Below the pieces are notes generated by a model. The model did no database searches and had not been told where the DNA came from. It worked only from the letters and a program-made list of their open reading frames with translations. The position numbers were made by a program, and so were the translations under genes. A stretch of DNA of 64,000 bases from the NCBI GenBank assembly GCA_910577935.1, contig CAJTOT010000007.1, positions 11,902-75,901 on the forward strand, written 5' to 3'. Shown here piece by piece: positions 15,408 through 22,837 of the stretch. Origin of the DNA: an uncultured Hungatella sp. (GTDB taxonomy: Bacteria; Bacillota; Clostridia; Lachnospirales; Lachnospiraceae). How positions within the stretch are numbered: the stretch's first letter is position 1; each line of letters opens with the position of its first letter.

Positions 15408-16907
15408 ATGCTTGATATGATATCAGTGGTGGATGCCCGTTTTGTGGCCATGGTATTTTTAGGTTCTCTGGCAGGACTGTTTGTGGGGGCTATTCCCGGC
15501 CTTTCGGTTTCCATGGCGACGGCTCTTCTGGTGTCCATCACCTACACCTGGGATACGGTGGACGCCCTCGCCATGATTATGGGAGTGTATGTGGTCGGTG
15601 TGTTCAGCGGCGCGGTGTCGGCGATCCTCATCAATATTCCAGGAGCGCCGTCGTCGGTAGTCACCACCCTGGACGGCTACCCCATGTCGAAGAAGGGGCA
15701 GTCTTACAAGGCTTTGTACACGGCTACAATCTATTCCTTTGCGGGGAGTGTGTTCGGCCTGGCGGCGTTGTGGATACTGGCCGGGCCGGTTTCAAAAATC
15801 GCCATTAAATTTACGGCAATGGACTATTTTCTCCTGGCGCTGTTCGGTCTGGCCACAGTGGGCTCTGTCAGCTCAAAGGATTATACCAAGGGTCTGATCA
15901 GCGTGGGAATCGGCCTGATCCTCAGCATGATCGGCCTGGACCCGCTGATGGGCACCAGGAGGCTGACCTTCGGAATCCAGAATCTGACCGGCGGCATCAA
16001 CACGGTCCCGGCGCTGGTGGGGCTTTTCGGGTTTGCCGAGGTTCTCAGCGTGGTCTTTAACATCAATGAAGAACAGAACGTGCTGACGATGGAAAAGAGC
16101 CGGGTCAGTTTGATAGAGACTTTGAAACACTGGAAACTTTCTCTTTACACATCAGCTCTCGGATTGCTTATCGGGGCTCTTCCGGGAGCAGGAGGTCCTG
16201 TGGCGGCGTTTATCGCCTACAACGAGGCCAAACGTCTTTCAAAAAATCCCCAGGTTCCTTTCGGGGAGGGAGCCGTGGAGGGAATCGTGGCAAGCGAGTC
16301 CTCCAACAACGCCTGTATCGGCGGGGCTCTGATTCCCATGCTGACTCTGGCAGTGCCCGGCGACGCGGTGACGGCGATTATTCTGTCTGTATTTTATGTT
16401 CATGGACTGAAGCCGGGGCCGCTGTTCATCGCGGAGAATCCGGCGGCGTTCCATTCGATCCTGGCAGGGGGATTTGTGGCCTGCATCGCTCTTCTGGTGC
16501 TGGGGCTTCTGGTGGCGCCCAGAATCAGCCGGGTAATCACGATTCCGAAGAATATTTTGATTCCCTTAGTCACCAGCCTGTGCGTGGTCGGGTCATTTGC
16601 CTGCAACAACCGCCTGTTTGACGTGGGACTTATGTTTGCCTTCGGCACCCTGGGATTTATCATGAGGCGGAGAGGGTATCCTGTGGCGCCTCTGGTCCTT
16701 GCGCTGGTCCTTGGCAAAGTGATGGATTCCAATTTCCGCCGGGCAGTGTCCCTGGCGGCGTCGGCGGACAACAAACTTGTGTCCATGTTCGGACACTGGA
16801 CTACCCTGATCCTTCTCATATGCACCCTGTTTGTGCTGGTAAATAATATTCCGGTTACTAAGAGGGCGATGGAGAGAGTGATGAAGAAAAAAGAATGGAA
16901 GATTTAG
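15408..16907 (+). CDS. tripartite tricarboxylate transporter large membrane subunit (TctA family)
   Basis: A 499-residue polytopic protein, the transport channel of the TTT system. Family motifs are visible: GALPGAGGPVAAF near residue 275, the equivalent N-terminal GAIPGLSVSMATALLVSITY near residue 28, and NIPGAPSSVVTTLDGYPM. About 11 hydrophobic helices are present. The start at 15408 follows GAGGAGGGAA directly after the tctB stop. The 3-prime end overlaps the start of the AT-rich SfsA-like gene by 13 nt; the C terminus (MKKKEWKI) looks complete. Confidence 0.93.
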   Translation: MLDMISVVDARFVAMVFLGSLAGLFVGAIPGLSVSMATALLVSITYTWDTVDALAMIMGVYVVGVFSGAVSAILINIPGAPSSVVTTLDGYPMSKKGQSYKALYTATIYSFAGSVFGLAALWILAGPVSKIAIKFTAMDYFLLALFGLATVGSVSSKDYTKGLISVGIGLILSMIGLDPLMGTRRLTFGIQNLTGGINTVPALVGLFGFAEVLSVVFNINEEQNVLTMEKSRVSLIETLKHWKLSLYTSALGLLIGALPGAGGPVAAFIAYNEAKRLSKNPQVPFGEGAVEGIVASESSNNACIGGALIPMLTLAVPGDAVTAIILSVFYVHGLKPGPLFIAENPAAFHSILAGGFVACIALLVLGLLVAPRISRVITIPKNILIPLVTSLCVVGSFACNNRLFDVGLMFAFGTLGFIMRRRGYPVAPLVLALVLGKVMDSNFRRAVSLAASADNKLVSMFGHWTTLILLICTLFVLVNNIPVTKRAMERVMKKKEWKI

Positions 16908-17572
16908 TTAAGGGTATATTTATTTCAGAAAAGAAAAATAGATTTTTATGTGAGGTACAGGTAGAAGGAATTAATATTGAGTGCTATATATCATCATCTT
17001 GTAAATTGAGTAATTTTATAGATACCTCTGGAAAAGAAGTGCTGTTAATGCCAGTTAAAAAAAAGAAAGCGAGAACTCAGTATTTCTTATATGCTATAAA
17101 ACTCCATAAACAGTTTGTTATGGTAGATTTAAAGCGTGTTAACGGGATAGTGGAGGAACAATTACCCAAGCGCTTTTTCTCCTTTTTAGGAAAACGAAAT
17201 AATATTTCACGTGAAAAGCTAATCGGCAGATATAAGGCAGATTTATTTATTGAAGATACAAATACTATAATAGAAGTAAAAAGCGTATTGTCAGTTGATA
17301 AAATATCAACTTTTCCAGGAGTTAATTCAGATAGAGCTGTAATGCAGCTAAGGGAACTAAAAAGATTATTATCGGGCGGATATAAGGTTTGTTATATTTT
17401 TATATCCTTAAATCCAGAAACTAAAAAGATTTTAATAAATAATGCATATCAAGAGTATTATCAGAGATTTCAGGAATGTATTGAAGAGGGTATGATAGTC
17501 AGAGGTTATTGTATCCAAGTTAATGGTCTTACACAGCTTATAAAGAAGCGCGTTGAGATTAGCACAGTTTAA
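16895..17572 (+). CDS. SfsA-like DNA/RNA nuclease-family protein
   Basis: A 225-residue protein resembling SfsA: an N-terminal OB-fold-like part (MEDLVKGIFISEKKNRFLC), a central segment IGRYKADLFIEDTNTIIEVKSV around residues 109-130 and a C-terminal FISLNPETKK...YYQRFQECIEEG segment. The Asp and the ExK (EVK) fit a PD-(D/E)xK nuclease core. SfsA in E. coli was linked to sugar-fermentation gene control and later described as a nuclease. The gene is markedly AT-rich compared with tctA, which it overlaps by 13 nt, and it marks the left edge of the imported island. There is no clear ribosome site; the last codons lie in the 44-bp palindrome. Confidence 0.75.
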   Translation: MEDLVKGIFISEKKNRFLCEVQVEGINIECYISSSCKLSNFIDTSGKEVLLMPVKKKKARTQYFLYAIKLHKQFVMVDLKRVNGIVEEQLPKRFFSFLGKRNNISREKLIGRYKADLFIEDTNTIIEVKSVLSVDKISTFPGVNSDRAVMQLRELKRLLSGGYKVCYIFISLNPETKKILINNAYQEYYQRFQECIEEGMIVRGYCIQVNGLTQLIKKRVEISTV

Positions 17573-17601
17573 GCTTGAATTCAAGCTTAAACTGTGCTAA
17601 T
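17558..17601. repeat. perfect 44-bp palindrome with two AAGCTT sites and an embedded promoter
   Basis: Bases 17558-17601 are their own reverse complement without a mismatch or loop; the centre is GAATTC. AAGCTT occurs at 17571-17576 and 17583-17588. The palindrome contains the stop codon of the SfsA-like gene (17570-17572). On the plus strand TTGAAT (17575-17580), a 17-nt spacer and TAATAT (17598-17603) with an extended -10 TGC form a promoter towards 17644. It is not followed by a T-tract, so terminator use is less likely than operator use. Confidence 0.9.
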
Positions 17602-17603
17602 AT
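17575..17603 (+). promoter_or_regulatory. promoter of the small gene and methyltransferase
   Basis: TTGAAT-N17-TAATAT with TGC directly before the -10 box, almost wholly inside the palindrome. The second AAGCTT lies in the spacer and the first touches the -35 box, so methylation or protein binding there would affect transcription. Confidence 0.55.
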
Positions 17604-17643
17604 ACTATTTAAATAATACATAATGAAGGAGGTGTTCAGGACA

Positions 17644-17937
17644 ATGAATATTAATATAGCTATTACAAAAGGAGCAAGACAATTTGGCTATTTAATATGG
17701 AATAATAAAAATGGGATTGAGATAGAGAAACTTCTGGAAGGTTTGAAAAGAATACATATAAAATTTAACGATTTCGATTTAGGAGAAAAAAATATTGATT
17801 CTAAGTATCATAGAATTTCTTTGGGATATAAGTTGACCAGGGCCATGCCAAAAGAGCACAATATGTACTTTATATATATGGAAAATGGCATACTGGAGGT
17901 AAAATCATACAATGGAAATAATAGAGAAGAATTATAG
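17644..17937 (+). CDS. unknown 97-residue protein of the restriction-modification island
   Basis: I do not recognise a family. The protein starts MNINIAITKGARQFGYLIW and is a mixed alpha/beta sequence with a RISLGYKLTRAMP segment near residue 60. The start is put at 17644 since AAGGAGGTG (17627-17634) is 9 nt upstream, whereas an ATG at 17623 lies before that site. It overlaps the methyltransferase by 26 nt, which indicates coupled translation. No helix-turn-helix typical of C-proteins is obvious. It could be a small regulator or a subunit of the methyltransferase; both are guesses from position. The gene is AT-rich like its neighbours. Confidence 0.7.
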   Translation: MNINIAITKGARQFGYLIWNNKNGIEIEKLLEGLKRIHIKFNDFDLGEKNIDSKYHRISLGYKLTRAMPKEHNMYFIYMENGILEVKSYNGNNREEL

Positions 17938-20065
17938 AAGTCCAATCATACAGGAGGTTCTAGTAGAGAAAGAACGACTTATTGATACAGGGATGCTTCA
18001 TTTTGAAACATCTATGGCTGGTCATAATGAGCGATATCATCGCGGAGAGACATCTCATACAATTCATGTTTGGTGGGCGAGAAGACCTCATAGCGCCATG
18101 CGTTCTCTAGTGTTTTCATCATTATGTAAAGATAAGAGTGAAGCTGCTTCGGAGATAATGGCAAAGCTGGCTATGACCTGTGATGATAAAACTGTTGAGT
18201 TGGCTAGAAATATTATTAAGAAAGAATACACAGAGCCCCCCAAACTTCTAGACATGTTCGGCGGTGGCGGTACGATTCCTTTTGAGGCAAAAAGACTTGG
18301 CCTCGATACATATTCTATTGATTCTAATCAGCTGTCAGTATTTATACAAAAGTGTAATATGCTTTATGCCGACAGTATAAATTTATCAGAAGCGGTAAAA
18401 TTAGTTGAAAATACAGGAAAGAAAATATTAACTAATTTAAAAAGAAGAACGGATTGGTTATATCCTTTAAGAGAAAGCAGTAGTGAGGAACTGTTTGGTT
18501 ATATTTGGACATATAGATTGACATGTCCTCATTGTGGCGAAAAATTTATTATTTCTAAGAGACCTTGGCTTTCTAAAAAAAAAGAACGCAGAGTGGCTTT
18601 TGTCAGTAAAATAGAACATAAAGGGGTTGAGACCCTGGAGGTAAAGGATTTACAGGACGGACAGACTTGCTTTTTGCCGCCCTGGGAACGCCATACCGGA
18701 GTTTTGCATTGTTCAAGATGCGGTGAGATAATTAATCATGTTAATGTTTTCGACGGCGAGGATGTGATGACTGCTTATGTAAAAAATAGAAGCAGGGCCG
18801 GCAAGGAATTTTGCAATGCGGATCAGAAGTCTGCAATACCGGATGGCACTCAAATTAGTGAAGAAGAAAATAGGTTATTGAAACAGCTTAATATATCTTT
18901 GCCACAGTCAGAATTGCCTGTGTGGTCGGGAGTTGTTAATCCGGCGTTATACGGAATAAAAACCCACAAGGATTTTTTAAATAGAAGACAAAGATTATTT
19001 CTTCTGTACCTAATCGATGAACTTGTCAATAGTTTCTCTGAAATATCAAAGGAGGGTTTTGACATGGCTAAATTTGTAATTGGGGCATTATCTAGTCTTA
19101 TTGATCAGGTGGTGGATTGGAATTGCAGATTATCTATGTGGATTCCTCAGAATGAGCAGGTGGGAAGAGGTTTTTGCGGACCTGGAATCGCAATGTTATT
19201 TGATTATGCAGAGACAGATCAGGTTCTGGGTGGACCAGCGAACCTGTGGGATAAACTAAAAAGGATTGTTAAAGGAGTTAAGTCTTTTGAAAATTGTGAG
19301 GGCACTATAACCGTTAAGCATGCGCATGCTCAACAGTTACCTTTTAAAGATGATTTTTTTGACGCTATAGTTACAGATCCTCCATACTATGATAACATAT
19401 ACTATTCGATATTAGCAGATTTTTTTTATGCGTGGAAAAAGCCGATTTTAGAGAAAATGGAACCAGAGTTATTTTCTGGAGAAATAACAGATTATAATTA
19501 CGAATTGGTTGCATCTTCACGTCGGGTTGCGGCGGGGCAATCAGCACATGAAGAATATTGCAAACAGTTATGTCTGGCTTTTAAGGAGGCCGCTAGGACG
19601 TTGAAGGAAGATGGAGTTTTTACTTTTGTATATTCACATAGCTCTGTCAATGGCTGGGAAGCAGTTTTACGTGCATACAGACAGTCAGAGTTCTTTGTAA
19701 GCAGTGTACAGCCGTTGAGCATTGAGAGGAGAGGTAGGCCAAGAGCAGTATTATCCCAAGCTGTAAATACCTGCATGACAATTGTAGCAAGAAAATCAAA
19801 AGATAAAAAGAAATCCATAACGATTGAAGATGTATTAAAAAAAACACGAAAGTACAGCAATGAGTTTGGCAAATTTTTAATAGAAAATTCTGGCTGGCAG
19901 CAGGCAGATGCGGGACTTGCTGTTATAGCATGTATAGTAGGCGTACTGGCTAATGCCAGTTGTGTTCGGGGAATAGATTCCGATGCTGCCGCATTATTAC
20001 AAGCGGCAAAAATAATAAAGAGTGATTATCCTGAATTTACAATAAAGGTCAGGGATTCTATTTAA
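17912..20065 (+). CDS. DUF1156-type zinc-ribbon DNA methyltransferase
   Basis: A 717-residue protein of the COG1743 (DUF1156) class of large DNA methylases. The N terminus has the family segment RGETSHTIHVWWARRPHSAMRSLVF. The SAM motif LLDMFGGGGTIPFEAKRLG is near residue 112. Zinc-ribbon cysteine pairs are CPHCGE (about 204) and CSRCGE (about 268). The catalytic DPPYYDN is near residue 490, which fits N6-adenine or N4-cytosine methylation. GGAGGT lies 11 nt before the ATG. It overlaps the small upstream gene and converges on the HindIII-like endonuclease, so it probably protects the host from that enzyme. Its AT-rich composition indicates transfer. Confidence 0.88.
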   Translation: MEIIEKNYRSPIIQEVLVEKERLIDTGMLHFETSMAGHNERYHRGETSHTIHVWWARRPHSAMRSLVFSSLCKDKSEAASEIMAKLAMTCDDKTVELARNIIKKEYTEPPKLLDMFGGGGTIPFEAKRLGLDTYSIDSNQLSVFIQKCNMLYADSINLSEAVKLVENTGKKILTNLKRRTDWLYPLRESSSEELFGYIWTYRLTCPHCGEKFIISKRPWLSKKKERRVAFVSKIEHKGVETLEVKDLQDGQTCFLPPWERHTGVLHCSRCGEIINHVNVFDGEDVMTAYVKNRSRAGKEFCNADQKSAIPDGTQISEEENRLLKQLNISLPQSELPVWSGVVNPALYGIKTHKDFLNRRQRLFLLYLIDELVNSFSEISKEGFDMAKFVIGALSSLIDQVVDWNCRLSMWIPQNEQVGRGFCGPGIAMLFDYAETDQVLGGPANLWDKLKRIVKGVKSFENCEGTITVKHAHAQQLPFKDDFFDAIVTDPPYYDNIYYSILADFFYAWKKPILEKMEPELFSGEITDYNYELVASSRRVAAGQSAHEEYCKQLCLAFKEAARTLKEDGVFTFVYSHSSVNGWEAVLRAYRQSEFFVSSVQPLSIERRGRPRAVLSQAVNTCMTIVARKSKDKKKSITIEDVLKKTRKYSNEFGKFLIENSGWQQADAGLAVIACIVGVLANASCVRGIDSDAAALLQAAKIIKSDYPEFTIKVRDSI

Positions 20066-20066
20066 T

Positions 20067-20102
20067 AAAAAACAGCTAGGGCGCTTTCCCTGGCTGTTTT
20101 TA
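20067..20102. terminator. bidirectional terminator between methyltransferase and endonuclease
   Basis: AAAAACAGC(T)AGGG pairs with CCCT(G)GCTGTTTTT around CGCTTT. The A-run on one side and the T-run on the other make it work in both directions. It fills the 42-bp gap between the two stop codons. Confidence 0.9.
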
Positions 20103-20107
20103 TGTAT

Positions 20108-21094
20108 TTATTTATCTTGGTCGTGGTAGGAGCGAAAAGCATCAATGTGTTTTAAATATTCTAAAGCAGTGGCATTATCACGTGTTACAATAGCTTTCAA
20201 AGCATATTCCCTGAGAAGTTCAATTTCTGTATATTTGTTAAGCTCTTCTGATATATCTAAATGAACCTGCTCAATGGCGCTGCGAATAATTTTTTGGTAC
20301 TCAGCGGTAGCAAGAAGTATTGTCCGATGATATTGTTTCATTTCATCGTCAAACTTTTTAGCTGATAAGGAGGTCAGTTCGCAGATATATTGCTTAATAT
20401 AATTCCAATAGTTATGTTTATCTCTTGAAGTGACGACATGGTTATTATCATAATTCCATAGTTTGATCAATTTATCTAAATTTATATTTTTCCTGTATTT
20501 TAACAAAAGAGCCAGAATCTCATAAGGAAGCATAATAACAGGAGTGTCATGATTAGTACATTCTTCATAAACTTCACTATCGTTTTCCCACTCGTGTAAA
20601 GATGAATAAGTTACAAGTCCTCCGATTACATGTCGATCTATATGTTTTTTAGAGTAACCTTGATTAAGATTGTCAATCCACAATTTTACACTCGCCAATT
20701 TTAGAAAATCCTTAACATTTGGAGCTTTTTGACTCCTGCCCAGACGAAAAACCTTGGCATCACAGGCAATAGAAATATTATTATAGATAAGTTCTACATC
20801 CTCGGTACCTGATTTTTTGGTGGAAAGTCGGTATTCTCCTCCCATTCGTCGCCACCATTCGCCAACCATAAGTTCGGTCAATTTTGTAAATAGTTTTTCT
20901 CGTTTGCCCATTCCGGAATAAAGATCGGGAATAAAGCAGCTAACAATAATTTCACAAAAGTCTTCATCAGAAATTTTCTGTAAATCTTTTTTGGTAGATT
21001 CAACAATAGGTTGGATTTTAACGGCAGAACTGTTCGCATTAGGGTAATTCTGGTCTACTATTTTTTTGAAATAGAAAACATTATCTAGATTCAT
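20108..21094 (-). CDS. HindIII-family type II restriction endonuclease
   Basis: A 328-residue protein recognisably similar to R.HindIII. Shared blocks are REKLFTKL (residues 65-72; EKLFSK in HindIII), an acidic turn TEDV (97-100; AGDV in HindIII) and CDAKVFRLGRS (111-121; ADAKSFRLSRT in HindIII). Later VIMLPYEILALLLKY...LDKLIKLWNY corresponds to the HindIII segment with WEHLAILLQ. Glu66, Asp99, Asp112 and Lys114 form a plausible PD-(D/E)xK metal site. It is probably active and may cut AAGCTT, but specificity is inferred from homology only. It converges on the DUF1156 methyltransferase. The N-terminal 45 residues have no obvious HindIII counterpart. Confidence 0.82.
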   Translation of the reverse strand: MNLDNVFYFKKIVDQNYPNANSSAVKIQPIVESTKKDLQKISDEDFCEIIVSCFIPDLYSGMGKREKLFTKLTELMVGEWWRRMGGEYRLSTKKSGTEDVELIYNNISIACDAKVFRLGRSQKAPNVKDFLKLASVKLWIDNLNQGYSKKHIDRHVIGGLVTYSSLHEWENDSEVYEECTNHDTPVIMLPYEILALLLKYRKNINLDKLIKLWNYDNNHVVTSRDKHNYWNYIKQYICELTSLSAKKFDDEMKQYHRTILLATAEYQKIIRSAIEQVHLDISEELNKYTEIELLREYALKAIVTRDNATALEYLKHIDAFRSYHDQDK

Positions 21095-21386
21095 TGTAAT
21101 TCCTCCTATTAAAATGTCTTAAGGTATAGAAATAATTATATATAATTTATTTTTTTATGACAATACAATTTCTAATATTGAGAAGAAGTTACCTATGTTT
21201 GCAGTGAATTTTGGAGGATAAAATATAATTGATAAAAGCAGATGCATAAATGGAAATCCTCTCCACCCCACCCAGCCTTTCCCTGTAGCATTCCCATCCT
21301 CTGTATGTTATCATAAAAATGTAACAGAAATGTAAAAACTTGTAACACAAGTATAATATTTGAAGACAGCAGGGAAGGAGAAAAAA
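21095..21386. other. intergenic right edge of the island
   Basis: These 292 bp separate the divergent endonuclease and CAP-domain genes. The left half is very AT-rich and must hold the endonuclease promoter. A TATAAT at 21352-21357 may serve the CAP gene; upstream of it gtaac/gtaaa motifs repeat at about 10-bp intervals (21321-21346). No integrase, att repeat or tRNA is seen. Confidence 0.5.
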
Positions 21387-22364
21387 ATGAGAAAATTAAC
21401 ATTATGCGCGGCAGCGGTGGCAGCGATGACGGGAATGGCGGTTATGACATCTCAGGCGTCAGTGATAACATATGGGATCGGCGGAAATTGCGGTAATTCA
21501 AACGGAAATAATTCAAATGGTTTTCCGGGCAGCGTTTTTTCAGACAATAACTGCGGGAACGTGGGGAATCTGTTTTCCGGAAACGCCGGTTCTGTGGATC
21601 AGCTTCTGCAGATGATTGTTTCTTCAAATTCAGGTTCCTCATGTCCTCAGATATGGGACAGCGGATGCGGGTCCGGGCCTGTGCTGCCGGGGACACAGGA
21701 TATTCCCATGTTACCCGGATGTTCAGGAACAGTGGGAGAGCTATTAAAGCCTAACCTTCCGTCATGGGAGTGTCCCACCCTTCCCGGCTGTCAGGAACCG
21801 GGAAGCGGGGACTCCGGGGATGGGAATCCCGGAACGGAGAATCCCGGAACCCAGAATCCCGGAACGGAAAATCCCGGAACCCAGAATCCCGGAACGGAGA
21901 ATCCCGGAACCCAGAATCCCGGAACGGAGAATCCCGGAACCCAGAATCCTGGAACGGAGAATCCTGGAACCCAGAATCCCGGCTCGGATGATACATATGC
22001 CCGGCAGGTGATAGAGCTGGTCAATGAGGAGCGGGGGAAAGCGGGGCTCTCGCCGGTGACGGAAATTCCGGAGGTGTCTGCGGCGGCGGAGGTGCGGGCT
22101 CAGGAGATTACACGGAATTTCTCCCACACGAGGCCAAACGGGACGAATTATGACACGGTCCTTAGCCAGAGCGGCGTGAGCTACAGGGGAAGCGGGGAGA
22201 ATATCGCCTACGGCCAGCAGTCTGCGGCGGCAGTCATGAGCGGTTGGATGAACAGCCAGGGACACAGGGCAAATATTCTCAACGGGAGTTTCACAGGCAT
22301 CGGCGTTGCCTGCTATGAGAATGCCAATGGGGTAAAGTACTGGGTTCAGCTGTTTACATATTAG
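21387..22364 (+). CDS. secreted CAP/SCP-domain protein with PGTE/PGTQ repeat linker
   Basis: A 325-residue exported protein. The signal peptide is residues 1-24 (ending SQAS). A Gly/Asn/Ser-rich region follows, then a linker of five NPGTENPGTQ repeats and a C-terminal CAP (SCP/PR1) domain of about 125 residues. The domain shows VIELVNEERGKAGL, FSHTRPNGT, GENIAYG and WMNSQGHRANILN, all hallmarks of bacterial YkwD-like proteins. The start at 21387 has GGGAAGGAG upstream. Related proteins occur on spores and walls of clostridia, but the biochemical role is unknown. It follows the island but is not AT-rich. Confidence 0.9.
   Translation: MRKLTLCAAAVAAMTGMAVMTSQASVITYGIGGNCGNSNGNNSNGFPGSVFSDNNCGNVGNLFSGNAGSVDQLLQMIVSSNSGSSCPQIWDSGCGSGPVLPGTQDIPMLPGCSGTVGELLKPNLPSWECPTLPGCQEPGSGDSGDGNPGTENPGTQNPGTENPGTQNPGTENPGTQNPGTENPGTQNPGTENPGTQNPGSDDTYARQVIELVNEERGKAGLSPVTEIPEVSAAAEVRAQEITRNFSHTRPNGTNYDTVLSQSGVSYRGSGENIAYGQQSAAAVMSGWMNSQGHRANILNGSFTGIGVACYENANGVKYWVQLFTY
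21825..21974 (+). repeat. five 30-bp tandem repeats coding NPGTENPGTQ
   Basis: Five units of 30 bp run without a gap; each codes NPGTE-NPGTQ. The last unit carries two T-for-C changes. It is in-frame coding sequence, likely variable in copy number. Confidence 0.95.
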
Positions 22365-22837
22365 ATTTTGGAGAATCATGTTCAGGGGCGGCAGGGTAAT
22401 CTGCTGCCCCTGTTTCTGCTGCCTGTTGCTTGTCATCTGCTGCCTGCCAGTTGCAGCCAGCCTGAGTTCTGACAGATTCTTCCGGGGAACGTCAGAAGAG
22501 AAACAGGCGGCCTTTCCATAAGAGCATGAAATAAAAGATTTCAATTTGAAATAAAAGATTAACAGAGATGCTGCGGCTGTGAGGAATGTCATTTTGGCGG
22601 CTTTTTCTTGTGAGTTATGCTGATTGAACTAAAAAACATAATAATCTATACTTTTTTTATACAAATTCACGGCTGCTGGTTTATAATCTTGTCCATCTGC
22701 GCCGGTTAAAAGCTGGGGTGTTCGCCCGGTGGGGAATCCGGAATAAGTGTTGGCTTACAAACGGGCTTGACGCCTGGCATTCATGTCAGATTTCCCGTGT
22801 CGTGAACTGTAACTTAAAATTAAGAGAGGAATGGAAG
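22365..22837. other. 473-bp intergenic region before the dehydratase gene
   Basis: It starts with a terminator hairpin for the CAP gene (22383-22412). A 14-mer tgaaataaaagatt occurs twice (22527-22540 and 22547-22560). TATAAT at 22682-22687 may be a -10 box, without a convincing -35. The remaining 150 bp before the start at 22838 form a long untranslated leader in which I recognise no riboswitch. Confidence 0.5.
22383..22412 (+). terminator. terminator of the CAP-domain gene
   Basis: Arms CAGGGGCGGCAG and CTGCTGCCCCTG pair over 12 bp with one G-U, loop GGTAAT, then TTTCTG. The T-tail is short. Confidence 0.65.

Noticed and set aside
17571..17588. AAGCTT-GAATTC-AAGCTT taken as a cloning linker or assembly artefact
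   Set aside because: The symmetry extends to 44 bp, the left arm codes for the last residues of the SfsA-like protein and the right arm continues into natural AT-rich sequence with a promoter.
16895..21094. The AT-rich island as a prophage or integrative element
   Set aside because: No integrase, recombinase, phage structural gene or attachment repeat is visible; only the RM-type genes are present.
21825..21974. Regular 30-bp repeats that look like a CRISPR array
   Set aside because: There are no unique spacers; the units are contiguous and keep the reading frame of a secreted protein.
21762..22592. Long minus-strand reading frame opposite the CAP-domain gene, coding Asp/Phe/Arg/Gly repeats
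   Set aside because: It is the complement of the 30-bp repeat array; the plus strand has a signal peptide, ribosome site and a clear CAP domain.
22640..22837. Riboswitch in the long leader of the dehydratase gene
   Set aside because: No conserved core of a known class could be recognised; a covariance search (for example Rfam/Infernal) would decide.
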